Origin: an uncultured Pelagibacteraceae bacterium
GTDB taxonomy: Bacteria; Pseudomonadota; Alphaproteobacteria; Pelagibacterales; Pelagibacteraceae
Assembly (NCBI GenBank): GCA_902615715.1
Contig: CACMQA010000001.1
Coordinates: forward strand, 186,001 to 250,000
Length of the DNA: 64,000 nucleotides
Direction: 5' to 3'
Made by a program: the position numbers and the translations under genes. Below are positions 54,991 to 61,883 of the stretch, one piece after another. The notes under the pieces are model-generated. The model did no database searches and was not told the origin of the DNA. It saw nothing but the letters and a program-made list of their open reading frames with translations. Numbering within the stretch: position 1 is the stretch's first letter; each line of letters opens with the position of its first letter.

Positions 54991-55451
54991 TTTTTTTTAC
55001 GATTTCCGTACATTTTTTGTTTTATACTTTGTAGAAAAGATTGAACAAAACTCTTCTGAGAAAGATCATTTTCGGTGATTTTATCTGAGAATTCAATTTT
55101 ATTGATCTCTTCTTTTGTAATAAATTTTTTGTTATCTAAAATTCCATATTTATTAAAATTTAGAACTAATACATTATTCTCTTTTAACTTGTGCCTACCT
55201 AATTTATGGAACTTGCCTTTTGTTAGGACTCTCTCCAGGTAAATCCAACTATTTTGATCCAGATCATCTTTAATTTGTGGTTGTCCTATAATTTTAATTA
55301 CATCATTTTTATTTGATTTATTGACAATTAATTTATTAGCTCTATTTTCAAGAAATGCTATTCCATGAGATTTATTAGGATCTTGTAATTGACATCCCAA
55401 TAAAATAGTTATTAAAAATACTATTAATAAATGTTTATAAACAAACGACAT
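54987..55451 (-). CDS. bamE: Outer-membrane assembly lipoprotein BamE (SmpA/OmlA family)
   Basis: The 154-residue lipoprotein has lipobox LLGC (Cys20). The BamE fold is at about 30-115 ([20 protein letters not shown], then SWIYLERVL and [13 protein letters not shown]). BamE supports BamA-mediated insertion of outer-membrane proteins. The ATG at 55451 is the only Met before the lipobox, and it lies inside the divergent neighbour's coding region (21-base 5' overlap). Confidence 0.88.
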   Translation of the reverse strand: MSFVYKHLLIVFLITILLGCQLQDPNKSHGIAFLENRANKLIVNKSNKNDVIKIIGQPQIKDDLDQNSWIYLERVLTKGKFHKLGRHKLKENNVLVLNFNKYGILDNKKFITKEEINKIEFSDKITENDLSQKSFVQSFLQSIKQKMYGNRKKN

Positions 55452-55919
55452 AATTCTGATCTTTATAATATATTATTAATTTTGTCTCGAAATATATTTT
55501 TTTACAAAGATTTATCTTTAAAAGACTCTTTTGAAACAAGAGTTTTTTTAATGTTTATTCACTATTCAATTATATTAATAGTTTTTAAATCAAAAAATTT
55601 AAAAGTAGATCAAGAGAATTATAATCACTTATTTAATTGTATAGAAAACAACTTAAGAGAGCTGGGTTTTGGTGACGTATCAGTTAATAAAAAAATGAAA
55701 GATCTTAATAAAATATTATATGATATCCTTTTAAAATTAAATCTTAATAAAAGTGGTTTTAAGCTAAATCAAGAATTAATAGGCAAATATTTTAACAATT
55801 TTACCTCTAATAATGAAAAATGGGATAAATGCAAAGACTACTTTGAAGGATTTTATAAATTTTGTTTTGATATGGATCCAGAAAATATGTTAAAAGACCT
55901 AAACAAATATAAATTTTAA
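55431..55919 (+). CDS. Ubiquinol-cytochrome c reductase assembly chaperone (CBP3-like)
   Basis: The 162-residue product resembles the CBP3/ubiquinol-cytochrome c chaperone family. LYNILLILSRNIFFYKDLSL (about 11-30) and FETRVFLMFIHYSIILIV are the matching segments, with LRELGFGDVSVNKKMKDLNK in the middle. It would assist cytochrome b or bc1 assembly. The neighbourhood bamE-(chaperone)-rpmF-plsX is typical of alphaproteobacteria and supports the call, although the DUF177/YceD gene often found before rpmF is absent. Confidence 0.8.
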   Translation: MFINKRHNSDLYNILLILSRNIFFYKDLSLKDSFETRVFLMFIHYSIILIVFKSKNLKVDQENYNHLFNCIENNLRELGFGDVSVNKKMKDLNKILYDILLKLNLNKSGFKLNQELIGKYFNNFTSNNEKWDKCKDYFEGFYKFCFDMDPENMLKDLNKYKF

Positions 55920-55922
55920 ATA

Positions 55923-56096
55923 ATGGCTGTACCAAAAAGAAAAACATCTGTATCAAAAAAACGAATGAGGAGATCTCATCATAAATTGTCTTCGGTAAAT
56001 ATTATTGAAGATAAAAAAAGTGGTGAATATAAACTTTCTCACCACATAGATCTCAAGTCTGGTTATTACAACGGAAAAAAAATTCTAGATATTTAA
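55923..56096 (+). CDS. rpmF: 50S ribosomal protein L32
   Basis: This small gene of 57 codons reads [20 protein letters not shown] and ends [12 protein letters not shown] before TAA at 56094-56096. The start [19 protein letters not shown] is diagnostic for L32. No zinc cysteines are present. It lies three bases after the bc1 chaperone gene and ten bases before plsX; rpmF-plsX is a conserved pair linking ribosome and lipid synthesis genes. Confidence 0.95.
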   Translation: MAVPKRKTSVSKKRMRRSHHKLSSVNIIEDKKSGEYKLSHHIDLKSGYYNGKKILDI

Positions 56097-56106
56097 TTCA
56101 ATTATT

Positions 56107-57126
56107 ATGTCAAAAAAAATTTCTATTGCAATTGATGCAATGGGTGGCGACAATTCTCCCGATAAAACTATAGAAGGAGTAAAAATTTTTTTGAGTCATA
56201 AAAAAAAAAATAATGACTTTATTCTTAATCTTTTTGGCAATGAAGAAATTATCAATTCAAAATTAAAAAAATATAAGGTTAATTCAAATTTGATTAAAGT
56301 TATTAATTCAAACAAAGTCGTATCTGATGAAGAAGCTCCGTTAACAGCTGTTAAGAATTCAAAAAATACAAGTATGTGGGATTGCATTCAACATCAACTA
56401 GAGGGAAAATCTGATATAAGTTTATCAGCAGGTAACACGGGCGTTTTACTGGTTATATCTAGAATGATTTTAAAAATGATGAATGAAGTTAGTAAACCAG
56501 CTTTAGCAGGTTTATGGCCAAACAAAAATGGAATGAATGTAGTTATGGATCTTGGTGCCAATATTGAGTGTAACGAACAAAATCTTGTTGATTTTGCAGA
56601 ATTAGGTTCTGCGCTTTACAAATCTTTATTTCCTGAAGATAAACCTAAAGTATCTTTATTAAATGTTGGATCTGAAGAAATTAAAGGAACAGAAATGTTA
56701 AAAAAAGCATCACAAAAATTAAAAGATCTTTCAAATGACGACAACTTTATTTACAATGGATATATCGAAGGAAATAATATTATGAGTGGAGACTCTAATG
56801 TTATAATAACTGATGGCTTCACTGGAAACATTGCTTTAAAAACTGCTGAAGGAACTGCTAAATTTATTACAAAAAATTTAAAAACATCATTAAATATATT
56901 ATCACTCTTATTTTCTTTTTTTTCTCTCAAAAAATTTAAAGATAAACTAGATCCTCGAAAATATAATGGTGCTATTTTTTTAGGCTTAAATGGTCCTGTT
57001 GTTAAAAGTCATGGTGGTATAGATGCCATTGGTTTCTACTATTCAATAGATCTATGTTATAAAATCGTTAAAGGTAATTTGATTTCACAAATAAAAAAAA
57101 ATTTAAAAAATATTAATAATGTTTAA
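56107..57126 (+). CDS. plsX: Phosphate acyltransferase PlsX
   Basis: The product makes acyl-phosphate from acyl-ACP for PlsY (gene at 20464). It is 339 residues long. Landmarks are IAIDAMGGDNSPDKTIEGV at the start, SLSAGNTGVLLVISRMIL (about 98-115), NVIITDGFTGNIALKT and NGAIFLGLNGPVVKSHGG. fabH normally follows plsX; here the IHF-like gene overlaps the plsX end by eight bases and fabH is missing. Confidence 0.95.
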   Translation: MSKKISIAIDAMGGDNSPDKTIEGVKIFLSHKKKNNDFILNLFGNEEIINSKLKKYKVNSNLIKVINSNKVVSDEEAPLTAVKNSKNTSMWDCIQHQLEGKSDISLSAGNTGVLLVISRMILKMMNEVSKPALAGLWPNKNGMNVVMDLGANIECNEQNLVDFAELGSALYKSLFPEDKPKVSLLNVGSEEIKGTEMLKKASQKLKDLSNDDNFIYNGYIEGNNIMSGDSNVIITDGFTGNIALKTAEGTAKFITKNLKTSLNILSLLFSFFSLKKFKDKLDPRKYNGAIFLGLNGPVVKSHGGIDAIGFYYSIDLCYKIVKGNLISQIKKNLKNINNV

Positions 57127-57421
57127 AAAGACAATTAATAAACTTCATCTTTCATTTAATTTAAGTAAAGAGCTGGGATACTCTATAAATTTATCAAAAA
57201 AAATAATTGATGATTTAATTGATATAATTATTCAAAATATAAAAGATGATAACTTTAATTTGAAAAATATTGGTAAGTTTAAGATAATTCACAAAAAAGA
57301 AAGAATAGGCAGAAACCCTAAAACTAAAGAGAAATTTCTAATTTCTTCAAGAAAATCATTAAGTTTTACACCATCAAAAAATTTAAAGATCGACTTAGAT
57401 GAAATAAAATGGATAAATTAA
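57119..57421 (+). CDS. ihfA: Integration host factor alpha-like DNA-bending protein
   Basis: The 100-residue HU/IHF-family protein has the helical dimer part (LSFNLSKELGYSINLSKKII), NIGKFKIIHKKERIGRNPKTKEKF for the DNA-binding arm (the usual GRNPKTGE form is present as GRNPKTKE) and the SLSFTPSKNLK end. The position after plsX and before the MerR-like gene is the usual place of ihfA, which supports IHF over HU. It is very Lys/Ile-rich. Confidence 0.85.
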   Translation: MFKKTINKLHLSFNLSKELGYSINLSKKIIDDLIDIIIQNIKDDNFNLKNIGKFKIIHKKERIGRNPKTKEKFLISSRKSLSFTPSKNLKIDLDEIKWIN

Positions 57422-57789
57422 TAAGTATTTCAAAACTCTCTAAAATATTAAATTTAGTAGACCCATTAACAAAAAAACCTTTGAATCATACATTAAGATA
57501 TTGGGAAAGAGAATTTAAAGAGATTAAACCTAAGAAGATAAATAACCGGAGATATTACAACTCTAAACAAGTTGAAATTATTAAAATGATAAATTTTTTA
57601 ATCAAAAACAAAGGAATGACGATCTCTGGTGTAAAAAAATTGATAAACTCTAATACAAATAAACTTGACGTTAACGATAACTATAGTTTAAAAGCTGATT
57701 ATTATAAAAATTTAATTAAATCGAAAAGTAAGAAAATATTAGATAAAATAAATAAAATTAAATCTTATGGCAAAAAAAACTCATCTTAA
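57409..57789 (+). CDS. MerR-family transcriptional regulator
   Basis: The 126-residue product has a MerR winged-helix start (ISISKLSKILNL, TLRYWEREFKEIKPKKINNR, about residues 5-48). RRYYNSKQVEIIKMINFLI and the GMTISGVKKLI turn follow. The C-terminal part is a basic helix with no recognisable ligand-binding residues. A MerR gene after ihfA is common in alphaproteobacteria and its target is unknown. It overlaps ihfA by 13 and rpmG by 23 bases. Confidence 0.85.
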   Translation: MDKLISISKLSKILNLVDPLTKKPLNHTLRYWEREFKEIKPKKINNRRYYNSKQVEIIKMINFLIKNKGMTISGVKKLINSNTNKLDVNDNYSLKADYYKNLIKSKSKKILDKINKIKSYGKKNSS

Positions 57790-57958
57790 AGTTCGTCTAG
57801 TTCCTGAAAGCAATCCTGATAGTAAATTTATTTATTACGCAAAAAAACCTACAAAAGGTGAAAAAGCAAAAGATAAACTTAAACTTAAAAAGTATAATCC
57901 TAATACACGCAAACATGAAATTTTTATTGAAAAAAAATTACCACCGCATAGTAAATAA
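57767..57958 (+). CDS. rpmG: 50S ribosomal protein L33
   Basis: The 63-residue protein starts MAKKTHLKVRLVPESNPDS and contains YYAKKPTKGEKAKDKLKLKKYNP and the KHEIFIEKKL end, matching L33 (Y-x-T-x-K-N-x-R-x-x-P-x-K-L-x-x-K-K-Y). It has no cysteines, so it is the zinc-free type. The start lies inside the MerR-like gene (23-base overlap). Its stop abuts the chorismate mutase stop on the other strand. Confidence 0.9.
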   Translation: MAKKTHLKVRLVPESNPDSKFIYYAKKPTKGEKAKDKLKLKKYNPNTRKHEIFIEKKLPPHSK

Positions 57959-58240
57959 TTATTTTTTTTTAAAATTTCTAAATTCATAATCAATAAAAGC
58001 ATTAATCATATTTTTCCATATTCTATTTGTTACTATCGTATCTATTTTCTTTCTCTTTGATTTTTTGGAAATATTTTTTAAAATTATTGCTATCCTCTTT
58101 TTATCTACGATATCTTTCTTAAATTTTTTATTTTTGATAACTAAATCTACAAGTTTTGATCGTTTTTTGATTATATCTAATAATTGATTATCTAATTTAT
58201 CTAATTTTTTTCTTATTTTAACTATATTCTTATTTACCAT
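57959..58240 (-). CDS. Chorismate mutase (AroQ type)
   Basis: The 93-residue all-helical product starts NIVKIRKKLDKLDNQLLDII, the AroQ pattern (IRxxIDxIDxxLLxLLxxR), with RSKLVDLVIKNK next. It converts chorismate to prephenate towards Phe and Tyr. Single-domain form, no fused prephenate dehydratase. It is isolated between rpmG (abutting stops) and ctaA (50-base divergent gap). Confidence 0.85.
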   Translation of the reverse strand: MVNKNIVKIRKKLDKLDNQLLDIIKKRSKLVDLVIKNKKFKKDIVDKKRIAIILKNISKKSKRKKIDTIVTNRIWKNMINAFIDYEFRNFKKK

Positions 58241-58290
58241 AGCGACAATTTAAAGTTTTAGAATAATTATTTAAATATATATTATAAAAT

Positions 58291-59307
58291 ATGTATCCAA
58301 ACGAGAAAAAAATAAATAGATTATTTCAATATTGGTTAATTACATCTTTAATTTTAGTCTTTTTTATAATTATAGTTGGTGGCTTAACAAGATTAACTAA
58401 TTCAGGCCTTTCAATTACCGAGTGGGAATTGTTTAATGGAATTCTTCCGCCATTAAATGATATAACTTGGTCTTATTATTTTGATCAATATAAATTAATT
58501 CCCCAATATAAAATATTAAATTTTGACATGAGTATTGATGAATTTAAAATCATATTTTATTGGGAATATTTTCATAGAATTTTAGCAAGGTTGATAGGTT
58601 TATTTTTTTTATTACCACTAATTTATTTTTATTTTTCTAAAAAAATTGAAACCAAATACTTAAATTACTGCTATCTTATTTTTATTTTGATACTTATCCA
58701 AGGAGTCATAGGATGGTACATGGTTAAAAGCGGTTTAGTAAACAATGTAACAGTAAGCCACTATAGATTGTCTATACATTTATCAATAGCTATAATAATT
58801 ATCTCTTCAATATTTTGGTTAATTAAAAATATAAGTTCTGGTAAAAATAAAATTTTTTTTAAATTTTCTAAAAATAATTCTCCTTACTTAATTCTTATTT
58901 TAATGATTTTTGTTCAAATTATAATGGGTGCTTTTGTTTCTGGATTAGATGCAGGTCGTATATATCAAACATGGCCATTGATGGGTAATTCTTTTTTTCC
59001 TAACGATTTAGTTTACAAAGATCTTGTAAATTTCGAAAGTCATTCACTTGTGCAGTTTTACCACCGAAGTTTAGCTTATGTTATTTGTCTATATATACTT
59101 TTTCTTGCTGTAAATATTTATAAGAAAAAAATAATATCCTTATATAATCCTTTAAAAATATTACTTTTATTTTTATTTTTGCAAATAATATTGGGCATTT
59201 CTACTTTAGTTAGTGGTTTAAATATTTTTTTAGCTTCTATACATCAAATAACAAGTGTCTTATTGGTTTTTAGTGCAATAAACTTATACTTTTTAAGAGC
59301 AAAATAA
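58291..59307 (+). CDS. ctaA: Haem A synthase
   Basis: The 338-residue, eight-helix membrane enzyme oxidises the C8 methyl of haem O to give haem A for cytochrome c oxidase. Signature IVGGLTRLTNSGLSITEW (about residues 28-45) and histidines in YWEYFHRILAR, VSHYRLSIHL, HSLVQFYHRSLAY and ASIHQITS match CtaA/Cox15. It implies an aa3-type terminal oxidase in the organism. The rplM promoter begins two bases after its stop. Confidence 0.95.
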   Translation: MYPNEKKINRLFQYWLITSLILVFFIIIVGGLTRLTNSGLSITEWELFNGILPPLNDITWSYYFDQYKLIPQYKILNFDMSIDEFKIIFYWEYFHRILARLIGLFFLLPLIYFYFSKKIETKYLNYCYLIFILILIQGVIGWYMVKSGLVNNVTVSHYRLSIHLSIAIIIISSIFWLIKNISSGKNKIFFKFSKNNSPYLILILMIFVQIIMGAFVSGLDAGRIYQTWPLMGNSFFPNDLVYKDLVNFESHSLVQFYHRSLAYVICLYILFLAVNIYKKKIISLYNPLKILLLFLFLQIILGISTLVSGLNIFLASIHQITSVLLVFSAINLYFLRAK

Positions 59308-59308
59308 A

Positions 59309-59337
59309 TTGACTTTAATAGACATTCTTTGTATTTA
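59309..59337 (+). promoter_or_regulatory. Candidate promoter of rplM-rpsI
   Basis: TTGACT (59309-59314), a 17-base spacer and TATTTA (59332-59337) precede the rplM ATG at 59350. The -35 hexamer is the same TTGACT seen before rpsM and umuD. The predicted start near 59344 gives a leader of only about six bases. A TTG at 59329 that keeps the rplM frame open falls inside this promoter and is not a likely start. Confidence 0.55.
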
Positions 59338-59349
59338 TCGCCCATTATA

Positions 59350-59808
59350 ATGACACCGTTTATTAAAAAAAAAGAAATTAAAAAAGATTGGTATATAATA
59401 AATGCGCAGAATGCTGCTGTTGGAAGATTAGCCGCATTTATATCCAAGGTTTTGAGAGGAAAGAATAAATCTACATATAATCCGCATATTGATAATGGAG
59501 ATTTTGTAGTAGTAACAAATATTGACAAAATCAAGTTTACAGGAAAAAAATTTACGAATAAAAAATATTATAAACACACAGGTCATCCAGGAGGAATAAA
59601 AGAGACAACTCCTTTTACGTTAAAAGAAAAAAATAATTCCGAAAAAATTCTAAAACTTGCAGTCAAAAGAATGTTGCCAGGAGGACCACTTGCTAAAAAA
59701 CAATTAACAAAATTAAAAATCTATAATGGCGATAAACACCCTCATGAATTGCAAAAACCAAAGCTTATTGAGTTTGAAAAATTAAATAAAAAAAATCATA
59801 TCAAATAA
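59350..59808 (+). CDS. rplM: 50S ribosomal protein L13
   Basis: The ATG at 59350 gives 152 residues. After KKDWYIINAQNAAVGRLAAF (about residues 12-31) come GKNKSTYNPHIDNGDFVVV, YKHTGHPGGIKE and the VKRMLPGGPLAKKQ motif near residue 115, all diagnostic. L13 is an early large-subunit assembly protein. It forms the usual pair with rpsI through a TAATG junction. Confidence 0.96.
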   Translation: MTPFIKKKEIKKDWYIINAQNAAVGRLAAFISKVLRGKNKSTYNPHIDNGDFVVVTNIDKIKFTGKKFTNKKYYKHTGHPGGIKETTPFTLKEKNNSEKILKLAVKRMLPGGPLAKKQLTKLKIYNGDKHPHELQKPKLIEFEKLNKKNHIK

Positions 59809-60248
59809 TGAGTCAATCTAATCAGTCATTAGTAAAAAAAAACAAGATTAAGCTAGATTTTAGAGATAGCAAATATGCAACGGGTAGAAGAAAAAGATCT
59901 ATCGCTAAGGTTTGGGTAAAAAAAGGTTCGGGCAACATTCATGTAAATGGCCTTAAGATGAACGATTATTTTAAAAGGCCAGTGCACCAAATTATTGTCA
60001 CTAGACCTTTAGAAATATCTGAAGTAGCTACAAGTTATGACGTTAAATGTTCTGTAAAAGGTGGAGGGTTATCAGGCCAAGCTGGCGCTATTATTTTGGG
60101 GATATCAAAAGCTTTAATAGCACATGATGAAAATTTAAAGAAAAATTTAAAAAAAGATAAACTTACCACAAGAGACTCAAGAGTAGTTGAACGTAAAAAA
60201 TACGGTCACAGAAAAGCTCGAAGAAGCTTTCAGTTTTCTAAAAGATAA
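59808..60248 (+). CDS. rpsI: 30S ribosomal protein S9
   Basis: The product is 146 residues. The conserved body starts YATGRRKRSIAKVWVKKGSG (about residues 23-42). GGGLSGQAGAIILGISKAL follows, and the tail DSRVVERKKYGHRKARRSFQFSKR ends in the Ser-Lys-Arg that contacts P-site tRNA. The first ~20 residues are a short variable extension. Forty-four bases separate it from argC. Confidence 0.96.
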   Translation: MSQSNQSLVKKNKIKLDFRDSKYATGRRKRSIAKVWVKKGSGNIHVNGLKMNDYFKRPVHQIIVTRPLEISEVATSYDVKCSVKGGGLSGQAGAIILGISKALIAHDENLKKNLKKDKLTTRDSRVVERKKYGHRKARRSFQFSKR

Positions 60249-60292
60249 TCATTTAAATTTAACTATTACTAAAGACGATGATATAAGAAATT

Positions 60293-61327
60293 ATGTTGAA
60301 GCATAATAAAATAAATATAGCCGTGATTGGTGCTACTGGATATACAGGTTTGGACCTAGTTTATATGTTGTCTAAACATCCAAAAGTGAAAATTAAATAT
60401 CTGTGTGCTACAAAAAATCTTGGTAAAAAAATTAGTATTTTTGACAGCAGAATTAAAAAAAAACTTCCCTCAATAAGTTCTGTTAAAAAAATTGATTGGA
60501 ATGAAATAGATCTAGTTTTTCTTTCACTACCTAACGGTGAAGCGCATAAAATAATTAAGAAATATTACTATAAAAATAGTAGATTAAAATTTATAGATTT
60601 ATCAGCAGATTTTAGAATATCAAATCCGATAATTTATAAAAAAAATTACAAATTAAAACATAAAGCAATTAAATTCATTAAAAAATCTTTGTATTCAATT
60701 CCAGAATTTACAAAAAAAAATATTAAAAATTTTAGGATAATTTCAAATCCTGGATGTTATCCTACATCAATTCAGATTCCATTAATTCCGTTAATAAATA
60801 AAAATTTGATTAAAACGGATAATATCACAATTGACTCAAAATCAGGTTATTCTGGAGCTGGAAAAAATTTAGAAAAAAAATTTTCCCATAAAAATTTATA
60901 TGCATCTACTCATGCATATAGCACTAAAAATCACAGACATATTTGTGAAATAGATGAACAATTTATGAAATTTACAAAAAAAAAAATAAATTTTACATTT
61001 AATCCTTATTTATTGCCTACATTTAGAGGCATTTTAACTTCAATTTATGTTCATGCGAAAAAAGATAAGTCAGCTAAGCTATTGAGAAACTATCTAATCA
61101 AATTTTACAAAAAGTCAAAATTTATAAAAATTTTAAAATTAAATTCTCCAATCGGATCTGGAAACGTTTTAAACACAAATAATTGTGAAATTTCTATTTG
61201 TGAAACAAGAATAAAAAATAAATTAATAATATTTTCAGCTATTGATAATTTAGTAAAAGGGGCATCAGGGCAGGCAATCCAAAATATGAATTATTTATAT
61301 AAATTTTCTGAAAAATTAGGATTATGA
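60293..61327 (+). CDS. argC: N-acetyl-gamma-glutamyl-phosphate reductase
   Basis: The product is the third step of arginine synthesis. It is 344 residues long. The Rossmann start is INIAVIGATGYTGLDLV, and catalytic Cys155 is in ISNPGCYPTSIQIPL. SGYSGAGKN and LPTFRGILTSIYVH follow. A long-form ArgC usual in alphaproteobacteria, where it often follows rplM-rpsI as here. It overlaps the downstream lipoprotein gene by four bases. Confidence 0.95.
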   Translation: MLKHNKINIAVIGATGYTGLDLVYMLSKHPKVKIKYLCATKNLGKKISIFDSRIKKKLPSISSVKKIDWNEIDLVFLSLPNGEAHKIIKKYYYKNSRLKFIDLSADFRISNPIIYKKNYKLKHKAIKFIKKSLYSIPEFTKKNIKNFRIISNPGCYPTSIQIPLIPLINKNLIKTDNITIDSKSGYSGAGKNLEKKFSHKNLYASTHAYSTKNHRHICEIDEQFMKFTKKKINFTFNPYLLPTFRGILTSIYVHAKKDKSAKLLRNYLIKFYKKSKFIKILKLNSPIGSGNVLNTNNCEISICETRIKNKLIIFSAIDNLVKGASGQAIQNMNYLYKFSEKLGL

Positions 61328-61881
61328 TAAAGATTATTTTTCCACTTTTGCTCATTTTATTATTAACAAACTGTGGCAAACCTAAATCTGTTTTAGTCTG
61401 TGGTGATCACGTATGCATAAACAAATCAGAAGCAGAGCAATATTTTGAAGAAAACCTTTCCATAGAAGTCAAAATAATTAAAAAAAAGAAAAAAAAGGAA
61501 TTTGATTTAGTTGAATTAAATTTAAAAAAAGACAATTTAGGAAATAGAAAAATTAGTGTTTCATCAAAACAGTCAACAAAGAAAAATTTAAAAATTCTAT
61601 CTGCTGAAGAAATAAACAAAATAAAAAAAAATATTAAAACTAAGAAGAATAATAGAGAAGTAGCAAAACAAATTATTAATCAAGATAAAGAAAAAAAAGC
61701 AATATATAAAAATTCAGATCAAAAGAATAACAAAATTACAAAAATTAATGTGAATAATAAAAGAAAGGATATCGTTGATGTTTGTACAATTTTAGAAAAA
61801 TGTAGTATTGATGAAATATCAAGATATTTACTTAAACAAGGAAAAAAGAAAAAATTTCCTGATATAACAAAAAGACAATAA
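61324..61881 (+). CDS. Hypothetical lipoprotein, lysine-rich, four cysteines
   Basis: I do not recognise a family. The 185-residue product has a lipoprotein-like signal with LLTNC (Cys17; Asn at -1 is unusual). A short block with Cys26 and Cys31 follows (VCGDHVCINKSEAEQYFEENL region). A long Lys/Asn-rich probably disordered middle (about 50-145) leads to a C-terminal block with Cys154 and Cys160 (DVCTILEKCSIDEISRYLLK). The paired cysteines suggest periplasmic disulfides. It is coupled to argC and two bases from hom. Confidence 0.7.
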   Translation: MIKIIFPLLLILLLTNCGKPKSVLVCGDHVCINKSEAEQYFEENLSIEVKIIKKKKKKEFDLVELNLKKDNLGNRKISVSSKQSTKKNLKILSAEEINKIKKNIKTKKNNREVAKQIINQDKEKKAIYKNSDQKNNKITKINVNNKRKDIVDVCTILEKCSIDEISRYLLKQGKKKKFPDITKRQ

Positions 61882-61883
61882 AA

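Noticed and set aside
59329-59349. TTG start for rplM
   Set aside because: It lies in the putative promoter spacer and -10 region; L13 homologues fit the ATG at 59350.
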